Below are positions 47,601 to 57,300 of a stretch of 64,000 bases of DNA, in pieces. The stretch lies in NCBI GenBank assembly GCA_014607495.2, contig CP053150.1, forward strand, positions 11,862,495-11,926,494, given 5' to 3'. Below the pieces are notes generated by a model that worked only from the letters and a program-made list of their open reading frames with translations, ran no database searches and was not told where the DNA came from. The DNA comes from Carposina sasakii (lineage: Eukaryota; Arthropoda; Insecta; Lepidoptera; Carposinidae). The position numbers and the translations under genes were made by a program. Each line of letters begins with the position of its first letter. The stretch's first letter is position 1.

Positions 47601-50600
47601 CTGGTGGGCAGCAGCAAAGAGTGGAGCGTGTCTATGCCAGACACGGAGGAGATAGTGGCGTTGTCTGCCGCGTCGGGGGTCGTCGCCTGTGCCACTGACG
47701 CCCGGCTGCTGAGGGTGTTCACCCCTATGGGGACGCAGAGACAGGTCCGTTGTACGACTATTTAAGGCGCGAGCAGACCGGACGCGTAAGCGTAGACGTG
47801 CACGTACCGCAGAGTTGTAGTGTATGGAACTGTATGAGACAGGACACACCGCTTGCCGTTCCATACATTACAAATAGTGGCACGTGCACGTCTACGCATA
47901 CGCATCCGTTGTGATCGTGGCTTTATAGTAGGACAAGCGTAACTTGTTACAAGAAAACAGCGGGAAATTTGACAGAGCGTAGTGTTTCCACATTTAAAAC
48001 TTGGAAAAACTGCCTGTGACGCGATTTGCTTGTTCGACTCTATATCTTCTTCCTTCATCTTTGGTCTTGAATTTAGTTCCATGGTCATCGCGACACGCTC
48101 GCTGCGCTCGCTCTACTCGTATGTTGGTATTTTAACAGATCTAATATAACCTGACCTAGTTAATTAATCAAAGTGCTACAAAATTTTTGCCCACCAAAAC
48201 CCATACTACTTATTAAAAATGCATAGCCGTCTTGTAATAAGGCATGTTATACAATTTGTTTTCAACCTATACACCAGAATATCCCGTAGGCTATTTATTT
48301 ATATAACATGTATAATCCAGGTGATATCGCTAGCGGGTCCCGTAGTATCTCTAGCCGGGTACAACACGACAATATTCGCAGTCTATCACAGCACCGACCC
48401 GGGGATCTCTGATCAACACCTCGCTTTGGATATCATCGCTTTTAATGGTGAGTTCAGAATAGTAACTGCGTTTATGTTATAATATGTAAATAATTGAAAT
48501 ATGATATGTATTATAAATGCTGTCTGTCTGTTTGTCTCGTTTTCCCGCCAAAACTACTGACATTAGTTTTTTTTTTTTTTTTTTTAAGTTTATCCCGAAG
48601 GAAAGGCAAGGGGAACTAAGCCCATACAGCCTAATCATTGTCTGGTAAAATGAATTCTGAATTTATGATGGATGATAATGATGATGAATGGAAACGTCGG
48701 AAAAATCCTCAAGAACGAGTTTAAAATTAGTAAAAATCAAAAATAATTGTAGAAACAACTTACATGGGCCCATGAAGAGATCGTATTCCGGCTAAAGTTT
48801 TACTCAGCTTACCTGCATATAAAACCATGCACACGCACTAGATTCACATCACAAGTAATCAAAATATAACTTATCTACCAGAAAACATCACTTTACGGAC
48901 ACATGCAAGCCATTTACAAATAATTTTTGATTTTCACAAGAAAATTACACCCGCTCCCTTCCAGCTTTTCCCGCCGAATCCTGACATTAGTTCACAGATG
49001 AAAGTGACAGTTGAAAGCCTGAGAAAGGACATAGACTTTTTTTTATCTCGGGTAAATATTTTTACAAAGAACTAGGGGCCGCCAACGACTTCGTTCGTGT
49101 GACGGGCATTGTACCCGTGCGAAGCCAGAGTGGGTAGTAGTTCTTGAGATTAGTTGACCCAAACAAACAAACTCTTCAGCTTTATAATGTGTAGTGTAGA
49201 TAAGAATCTCCGTGTGTAGGCGGTCGTCCTCGCAGTAAGTCAGTCCCGCTGCCCCTTTCCCCCTCGTCCCGTTTATCTTGGCTGGGCGGGACCAGCGCGG
49301 GATCGGTCACTACCCTCGACACCGCGGGACAGCTGCGACTGTACGACCTGGCCAGTGGCGTGTGGCTGCCGGTGTGCGATGTAAACGCGCACTCGAGGGG
49401 CGCCAGCGACTCGTGGTTTGTTGTCTCGGTGAGTGTTGTGTGCCTTGTTTACACGTTGTGCTAGCTAGTGTTAAGTGAGAAATGTAATTAATGTATATCT
49501 TTGAATTATTTTCAATTGAATTCACTTGAATTGTTACATTTCCACCAGAGATGTGCTATGTTGTTACGAAAAATCATTACAGACGTATAATGACGTATGG
49601 ATCATTACTGCAAGATATTTTGACAGTCGATAAATTACTATATTTTACGATTTTTAATACTAACTATTACGACATCCTGATATATTCTAATGAAGTCCCG
49701 CATTAGTACCTATAGGATAGCATTATAATGTAGAACAATAGAACATTTAATATAGGATCTGCGAATTTGATTAATGGTGATTTGATTAGTCATTTAGCGG
49801 CTAAACTAAATTTTAACCGGTCAGCTATTATAGACAGCAGACTTTGTATAGCTTAAAACAAGGTTTTTTCAGGTATGCGAGGCGACACAAAAAGTATGCG
49901 CAATACTCTGCCGTGGCAGCGCGTATCCTCTCACCATGCCCAAACCAATCGTCACTGAGCTACCGTTACAGGTAATATACATACATACATATACACACCA
50001 ATGTGTGCCTAAAATGGTGTAGTCAGAACTGCAGGGTCACGAAGGGGATCTTTTAGATAAGTTTAACACAGCGGATAGATGTCAATCATCATTCATACCA
50101 GTGACAAGTTCATTCATATACACTATTATTACAGTAAATTTTTACTTGGGTCATGTATCTATGTTGGTTGGTTAATAAATGACTCACTGAGGTAGTCGAT
50201 TACGTGTACAAATTACATAAAAATAGGGGACAAATTGTGTAACATGTCCCGAACATAACGCTCGTCAACAAGGTAAACGAGTCTCGTGGATTGTGTTATT
50301 TCGATGTTGCCAATATGTAATTTAGAAAAGAGATGGTAAAATTCGTCATCCGAGTAATTGACCCGGTGGCTCAGTGGTTAGAGCGCTGACACGCGGAATG
50401 CAGAGGTCGTGGGTTCGATTCCCACCCGGGTGAGGAATTTTTTCCATTTCTTTATTAATAATTTTATAATTATTTCGATGTACTTACATGCGCTCACTTT
50501 TCACAAAGTTAATGTACGTAAAATGTTCAGGGCCAACGTTGCAGCATCACGTAAATAAATTGTGTGTTGCGCGTCACATTGTGTAGGTACTATGTATCCG

Positions 50601-53278
50601 CGGCTTAATGATTTACCATTTTACAAATCACCATTTAAATTCCAGATACAGTGTTATCACTTTACCCTTTAAATTACAGATACCTCTATGTGAGTTGGAC
50701 ACGGAGAAGGGTCAGTACGAAGAACAGTTGGTGCGGTGGGCGCATACCACCGCTGATGTTGACGTCAAGACGGCTAGGGAAACCGCACTCAAACTGTTTG
50801 CTGTACGTACACAATAATTATATAGTAATAATACTAGCTACTTTTCTGATGTATAAAGTAATATAACTGCAAAGTTTCATCAAAGTTTCGCTAGCTAAGT
50901 TCCGCCTGCTCTCATATAGTATCACGTTTAGAATATTAGTGGAATAGTATACCTTTATAACAGTACTAAGTATACATAGACTCATTAATTAATATGGGCT
51001 TATTATTATCGAGTCTAACACAGACAGAAATAGCTGTTTGGGTGGTATTTTTTATTGGCAATTTCTACCCGATAATGTATCATATGAACTACTATTACAA
51101 TGAAATAGCCAGCTGCCATATGCATTTTTTTCTACAAAACTTAAATATCTTTCCAGTTGGCATGTCGCAGCGAAATAGAACAGCGGGCCTTTGAACTAAT
51201 GGAGCTGTTAAAAGACGACCGGCTTCTACCTTTGGCAGCGAAATACGCCTCGAGACTTGGCCGAATGCACTTAGCGGATAAACTAGCAAATCTATCTGAA
51301 ACGTGGGAAAGAGACGCCGATAAAATGAATGTGGCACAAAACTCGCACTTCCAGGAACTGGAAACGCAAGAAACGCTCGATGTGACGAGTACAGAGGATA
51401 TGAATACCAGTCTGATTATACCGCAGAAGGTTGTCGAGAAGAAAGTGGAAGAGGTTACGCCTATAAAGCCTGTGGTAATTATGTTTTATTGTATTTACGA
51501 TTTGGTTGCTAAGTATCAATGTCCTGAATGTGACTTGTTTGCAAGTGGATGGACGGTCGTGTGTCGGGATTGTCTGAGGTACTGTAAGATAGCGAATGAT
51601 ATGTAACAACCTGTATGTCTTAGTTCGTCATTTATTCACTTAATTATTTACCTACTTTAAATTATTTAGCTTTCAAGGCGCATTGGCGCAAGCTGTAATG
51701 CTTTGAAAAAATGTTTTTATAAAATAAAATTAAAGTGACTTACTTGACTTTTGTTACTGTGTCCCCTTGCTGGGGCCGAGGGCCTCTACAGATATCCGCC
51801 ATCCCTAGTGTCAAAGTAGGCAGGGTTCGAAATTATCAAGATAAATATCTTGGATAATTATCTTGATAATTATCCTAGCCGATTTGCTATTTTACTTCTT
51901 GAAATTTCCTTTTTTTAATGATAAATATAGTTAAGGATACCTAAGAGAGTTATCTCAGTTTTTCGGCATTATTAAATAAACAGAAAATCTTTTAATGAGA
52001 CAATTTAATTCAGTGTTTCATTTTATGGCGTCAAACAAAAGTAAGAAAGTATGTAAAGAAAAGAAATTCGGACTTCTCTCGTCGTTTTTTTTTATGTCTA
52101 GCATGTTTGGATACGTAAATAAACTTAGATTATTGTAGTGTTTGATTTTTATAGTTATCAAAGATAATTATCAAGGTATATTTATCAAGATGATTATCGT
52201 AATAATTATCATGATAATTATCACTTCGAACCCTGAAACTAGGTACAGAAAAAAATTATGAATTAATTTGCCATCAAACAAATTAAGTGCTGATTTATCC
52301 AAACGTCAGATAGCCATTTAAATAATATAGTTGATGCTGTCTCTATCATGATCAAATTTTAGAGAGAGATAGCATCAATTTTATTCTCTGACAGGCCATC
52401 TGATGTTTGGAAAAATCCGCCCTAAATGTTGTATATTTATCATTAAAGATTGTTCTCTCTGAAATGTTTACTCTAATATACCTCTTTGTCTATGACTTTT
52501 ACAGCCTATAAAGTCGTCACCAGCGGGTCGCAACCCGTTTCGCAAACAGAATTCGGAAGCAGTCCGCAGCGCGCCGAGCCCACTCGCACTTAGCGATCGA
52601 GTGCTCACTAAAGAGAACGACGATCGAGACGTAAGTATACAGACGGCTTTGTGCGAGTTTTCAATTCAATCTAGTCAGCATTAACGTAAAACAGCCAACT
52701 AATCACATTATGCCGTAAAGTTGTAAAAGTGAGAACAAATGCAATGGCGTGATTACGTTACAAGCGACAGCGAAATTCGCAAAGTTAACGAATCATTTCC
52801 TTTAGGAATCTAGTCAATTTTGATTGGAATCTAGTCAATTGACGAATCTAGGAATTTAGTCAGCTAACTGCAATTGGATGAAATAACGAATGCAATTAAT
52901 GAAGACTTCCCATTGGAGGAGGATATGTTTCTTAAACTTAGCGAACATCGCTATCGTTCGTAAAATTGTAACATGATTGTTAAATCAACCCAAAATTACA
53001 ATTTATTTCAGACACTAAAACCTGTAGAAGGAGAATCGTTCATCGATTGGTTCTCCCGAAACAAGTCTACGTTAGAATCTCAAAACCCTGAACTGACTCC
53101 ATCAGAACTAACTCGGCATTGTGTGAGAATGTACAAGGATATTCAGCTGAAGAGTAATGAGAAGGAAAACAGTAATAAAAGGAAATTGGACGAACAAGAG
53201 AACGGTGTTGATTCGCCGGTAACTAATGCTCCGAAGCAAACCAAACTTAGTGCATTTGCGTTCCAGAAAAAAGTCTAA
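41659..53278 (+). CDS. WDHD1: AND-1/WDHD1/Ctf4, replisome hub protein
   Basis: Nuclear factor that links the CMG helicase to DNA polymerase alpha at replication forks. Sixteen exons: 41659-41741, 41813-42056, 42132-42378, 43149-43264, 44414-44582, 45467-45589, 45983-46196, 46988-47170, 47582-47744, 48321-48447, 49244-49428, 49873-49971, 50680-50802, 51157-51474, 52505-52630, 53012-53278 (2787 nt, 928 codons plus stop), all phases matching. Residues 1-327 are WD40 repeats (YAHAEGHTDVCYTEDGQ, GDGILRIWDID, GQIAVWEVQTG). An acidic linker (NYESDDDNG) follows. About 399-692 form the SepB/Ctf4 propeller (RYMCWNDIGIVRCH, PLPLSPSSRLSWLGG, DSWFVV), and the helical part has ARETALKLFALACRSEIEQRA. The C-terminus has a degenerate HMG-box-like SFIDWFSRNKSTLESQNPEL and ends TKLSAFAFQKKV. 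A second in-frame ATG is at 41665. Confidence 0.96.
42706..43128 (+). repeat. Lepidopteran repeat with AGGGTTCC ends
   Basis: Starts TTTTTTAGGGTTCCATACCT and ends GTACGGAACCCTTAGTGTGC, GAGTCAGACTCGGACTTTGC. It contains GGATCACTTTGTTGTCTGTC and is familiar from many lepidopteran introns. A terminal fragment lies at 17076-17134. In AND-1 intron 3. Confidence 0.65.
43673..43760 (-). mobile_element. tRNA-derived SINE, truncated
   Basis: GAGTGGGAATCGAACCCACG is the T arm in reverse; ATTAATAAAGAAAATG is the tail. It lacks the D-arm half. AND-1 intron 4. Confidence 0.6.
43888..44066. mobile_element. Foldback MITE, TIR GAGGGCTTAGTGCGAGTTTT
   Basis: GAGGGCTTAGTGCGAGTTTT pairs with AAAACTCGCACTACGCCCTC, and GCGTAAACGTAAAC with GTTTAACGTTTACGC. 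A one-sided relative starts near 52650 (TGTGCGAGTTTTCAATTC). Confidence 0.75.
44155..44272. mobile_element. Foldback MITE, about 118 bp
   Basis: CTTAGGGTAAAGATACACAG pairs with CGTGTCTTTTTACCCTTAG; inner CTGCAAGTCAACTG pairs with CAGTCAACTTGCA. Confidence 0.65.
44990..45182. repeat. Interspersed repeat shared with 57010-57145
   Basis: Blocks ACCGCATCAAAATCCATTGC and CAGCGGGAAGCGACATTGTT recur at 57065-57125. The upstream TTCGCGTGAGAGGACATTGC block recurs in related form at 49090 and 56725. Class uncertain. Confidence 0.45.
46214..46461 (-). mobile_element. SINE-like repeat in AND-1 intron 7
   Basis: Plus-strand CAGTCGACTGCTGGACGTAG to TGCCGGCACCACGCGGCT; near full length, inverted relative to the gene. 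Confidence 0.8.
47440..47552. mobile_element. Foldback MITE with ACAAGCAC ends, copy 3
   Basis: GTCCGTAACGCTATCGTCAA pairs with GTCGATAGCGTTAC; the right end is CGTGCTTAACCC. Related to 13923-14038. It sits 30 bp upstream of AND-1 exon 9. Confidence 0.65.
48582..48986 (+). repeat. Interspersed repeat with TTTATCCCGAAGGAAAGG end, copy 2
   Basis: Same family as 41036-41462, also carrying CTTTTCCCGCC at its right end; located in AND-1 intron 10. Confidence 0.7.
50361..50480 (+). mobile_element. tRNA-derived SINE
   Basis: ACCCGG and CCGGGT close an acceptor-like stem; GGCTCAGTGGTTAGAGC is the D arm and GTGGGTTCGATTCCCAC the T arm. The anticodon arm does not fold well and an AT-rich tail follows, so this is a SINE and not a tRNA gene. 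AND-1 intron 12. Confidence 0.7.
51821..52235. mobile_element. hAT MITE in AND-1 intron 14
   Basis: CAGGGTTCGAAATTATCAAG and GATAATTATCACTTCGAACC/CTG are the inverted ends (CAGGG...CCCTG). The flanks AAAGTAGG and AAACTAGG form an 8-bp target duplication with one mismatch, the hAT signature. 415 bp, non-coding; same family as 57344-57762. Confidence 0.85.
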
Positions 53279-53365
53279 GACACACATTTAACACGGCGAA
53301 AATATTGGAGAGTGGAGATCGCGTGGGGTGTTAACAGTGTGTCATGGGCCATATAAAATGTATGT
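53278..53365 (+). repeat. Short foldback repeat starting at the AND-1 stop codon
   Basis: AAGACACACATTTAACACGG and GGGGTGTTAACAGTGTGTCA match 14768-14853 (AAGATACACATTTAACACGC and GGTGTTAAGTGTGTCATGG). The repeat begins within or one base after the TAA, so the AND-1 3' UTR opens with it. Confidence 0.6.
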
Positions 53366-53506
53366 GATTGATATGTATGTAGGCAGATTGTTCTAACTGA
53401 TGAAATTTGATCCTGTCTTTCTCTAAAATTTAATAATGATAGAGAAAATCAACATTATTCTTCAAGTAAATCTATCTGACCATCGGAAAAATCGGCCCTA
53501 AAGCAC

Positions 53507-53512
53507 AATAAA
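53507..53512 (+). terminator. Poly(A) signal candidate for AND-1
   Basis: AATAAA 229 nt after the AND-1 stop; the first exact match downstream that I found. Confidence 0.45.
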
Positions 53513-54075
53513 CAGTCTTGATCAGTTTTTTCCAAATAAAAATTTAAGTTGTTGTTATGATATCTATATTGAATTTCGCATATTGGCCTAGCTGAAATAT
53601 GTATCGAGACTGTGTGGTTTATTTTTCATTAAAATTTTAATTTAAAACTAATGGCTGGGTCCAAAAAGTGCCTAAATCGTGTATTACAATTCGACTGTTA
53701 AATAAGATCAATAAGCATTTTACTTTTGATATAAAATAATATTATAATGTACATAATTTATTTTAAGATTACCTTAGTAAGAATAAAATCATGAATTTTG
53801 TAATATGATATTTAATTTAGATTCTCTTAAAGATTCCCATGAGACTCGAATGTTGTATCTTAAACTTAAAATTTATACAACATAATTATTTTCATTTCTA
53901 GAGTTCGAGATATAAATCAAACCTTATATTGTATTTTTTTAACTTGGAGTCAAATAATCTATAATTACGATCTCTAATATCGCTACTGTTAGTTGACGCC
54001 TATTTATCGCTAGTTTAAAAAATCACTAGTAACTCACACCATTACCCAATCAGCCTACTCCTCTTTACCCATATA

Positions 54076-54281
54076 CAGGATATAACAGAAAGGGTATGTT
54101 AAGCGAAAAGCTATGTAAATAGCCCACTATAGAGAACCTATTTCCAAAATTTCTGACTCAAATTCACGTTTATATTTTTCCAGACAGTATGAAGAATTCC
54201 GAAACAACTCGGGAATGTCCATACAATCTTGAAAAATAAAAATATGATTTCGAGTCTCAAATTTTGGAAATAGGATCTCTT
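54076..54281. mobile_element. MITE of the CAGGGTGTAACA family, right end missing
   Basis: Starts CAGGATATAACAGAAAGGGT and stops at GGAAATAGGATCTCT, losing the terminal inverted part. It fills the gap between the convergent AND-1 and ENOSF1 genes. Confidence 0.7.
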
Positions 54282-54319
54282 GTACGATTCAATTGACGTT
54301 GAAGATGTTATTTTCTAAT

Positions 54320-57300
54320 CTAAGCATTGACTAGCTCAGCTTCATCCGGCGGAGCAAAGAGTCCCTGTTCGAACATCTTCTGCCACTCGCTGCCGTTCGG
54401 ATATGAGAACTTCTCTAAAGTCTCTGGGAGGAACTGCGTACTGTATCCAGGTAACTGAAATAAAACATACGATTATTAGACAAAAATCAAATGCTATCGA
54501 AAGTTTCGAGAGAAGAATGGCAAGTGTGTCACAGTCTGCTTTATTTTAATAAAATAAAGAACGTATATACATACATACATAAAAATCACGCCTCTTTCCC
54601 GGAGGGGTAGGCAGGGATCGCGGATCTCCATTTGCTACGATCCTGACACACCTCTTTCGCTTCATCTACTTTCATGATATTCTTCATGCACGCTCGCCGG
54701 GCACTCTTGATCCGATCTTTCTCTAGAATTTCACCAATTTGATCGGCGAAGGTCCGACGAAGTCTTGCCCTTCCCTTCCATCTACTCTTCCGTTGTACAC
54801 TTTCTTTGTCAGTCTACTTTCACTCATCCTCTCTACATGCCCAAACCACCTCAACATACCCTTCTCAATCATCGTCACCACGTCCTCATTTATACTATAC
54901 CACACTTTCTCTGATCACCTCATTTTTTATTCTATATTTCAAAATTACTCCACACATACTTCTTAATGCTCTCATCTCCACTGCATTCGCTTGACTTTGG
55001 TGTTTTGGTTTCTAGTTAGTAGTTAGTGGTTCGGTAGTTAGAACTAACATGGAAAACTAATCCTGATGATGCCACGGGTGTTGGTGAAACATATATTATG
55101 TCGATTAAACATTTTAGTTGGTTTTCGGATTAGCAGCTATGTATCTATGGTTGCATGCGAGGTGCTTGGATCTGGCTTCTCATTGCGACAGTAGTGACTT
55201 GTGTTAGTGACCATGAGTCGGCAGATCCGAGGGTTAGCGGAGGGTGTAGGGCCCGGTGGTGGGCGACCCCTCAATGGACAGTTATGGTTTCTGCCGTACC
55301 CAACTTTCACTACCATACATAAGAGTTGGCACCAAAACACCTCCAGAAAGTGTCGCAAACGACACTTTCTGGCTACTCATAAAAGAATTAAGTGCCCCAT
55401 TCACCCGATTCCCAGTATTCGCTCTCCTTACAATATCTTTGTCGTGCTAACCATATACAGGAACGTATACGTCAAATATGAACCTCACAGAAACGTATGA
55501 AGCAGTTTGACCTGCATGTACCGTGGTTATGTAAGCCTAAGTCAGACATGCGTGACTGACATCTTGAAATGGCCCTACCTACCTGGCGCAGAATGTATAT
55601 CATAATCATTACCAGATCCATTTTCTTGGATAAGCTTATAGAAATTAATCTATGTTCATTAACGATAATATACAAAAAAAAATCAAATCCAATAAATTTA
55701 TTTCCAGTAGTTTCAGAGCCTGTTCAATAAAAAGGAACAATCAAATCTTTCGTCTTTATATTATTCGTGAAGACATTTCTCATTCTTACCTTAGGCGCCA
55801 TATACCTCGCGTTCTCAACAACGCAAGGATCGTAGAAGTGTTCGTGTTGCTGGTCCACATACTCGATAAGTCGGCCTTCCATAGTAGCGGATAGACTCGC
55901 GAAGTCCCAGTACTGTAGGTGTTGTACCATCTCACACAAACCCACGCCGCCCGCGTGCGGACATACTTTTACTGCAAAATAAACATTCATGCATTGATCA
56001 TAATGTAAGTGCTGGATGCCATATTGTTGGCGAAACATATCCAATAAATTATCTAAATAACTGATCTAATCAATGTAATAATGACTATTCTCCCGCTAGC
56101 TGTTATCTGCGACTTATTCCTCGTGGACTATACAGGGTGTAACAAAAACGGTATGTTAAGCGAAAAGCTATGAATATAGCCCATTGTAAAAAACCTACCC
56201 CCAAAAATTTTAGACTCGAAATCACATGTTTATTTTTTCCATACTAATTAGAAAAATTAACATTTTATTACGAGTCTCAAATTTTGGAAATAGGTTTTTT
56301 ACAATGGGCTATATTCATAGCTTTTCGCTATCCTACTCGAGAATGTGAGTAGTAGTCATTGCTGTCGCCACTGTATTCTGCAGTAGGTACTCAAGTCTAA
56401 ATTATACGTGCAAGCCTAGCCAAAACTTGAAATTGAGTACCGTATTGACATACAGTAGCCTGATTTTTTATTACGTAACATATAAACAATATTCTATAAA
56501 TACATTTCTTACCATTCTACTTAACGGAGTGTTATCTAATGTTTTGCTTAAAAAAAATACGTGAAGGAAAACTTCAATTCATTACGATCAAGACATTAAA
56601 CTAAGTATAGAAGTATACTAAATATAAATTTGAATGTTCCCGTTATTTACCGTTCCCGTAGGAATTTCAGAAATTCAATACTTCAAAAACATTGGTTTTT
56701 ATATACTTATAACTAGCGTATGCCCACGACTTCGTCCGCGTGAGAAAGCATTACACTACACCCGTGCAAAGTCGGCGCGGGTCCCTAGTCTATGATACAT
56801 ATAATAAAATTGTAACGGATCGATGTTTGTGCACGCTAATCTCAGAAATGGCTGGACCGATTTCGATGCAGTTCAGGAATATATATTGTGACAGGTCCCA
56901 TTCAACATATCTTAGGCTACTTTTTATCTCGGTTAATATCGACATTTCATTTTTTTCGCAGTCCATACGGACGGATTCGCGGGCGTCCACTAGTTTGTTT
57001 ATTTATTTCTCACCATCATCATTACACATATAAACCTTTTTCTTGAATTACTTTATTTTAAAAAACCGCATCAAAATCCGTTGCGCAGTTTTAAAGGTCT
57101 AAGCATCAGCGGGAAGCGACTTTGTTTTATAACATGTAGTGAGATCTACAGATAAGTATGATTAATTGATTACCTTTAAGTTTCTCCGCCATGAGATACA
57201 CAGAGAGGATCTCATTCACGCCGCCGATGCGCGCCGAGTCAATCTGACAGTACTGCATGGCTCCGCTCTGCAGGAACTGCTTGAACATGACGCGGTTGGC

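Noticed and set aside
50361..50432. tRNA gene (cloverleaf-like sequence with boxes A and B)
   Set aside because: The anticodon stem does not pair, an AT-rich SINE tail follows, and diverged copies exist at 11711 and 43673.
55201..55500. 99-codon open frame on the plus strand
   Set aside because: It runs through the hairpin and GC-rich repeat block and matches no family I know; more likely an old repeat.
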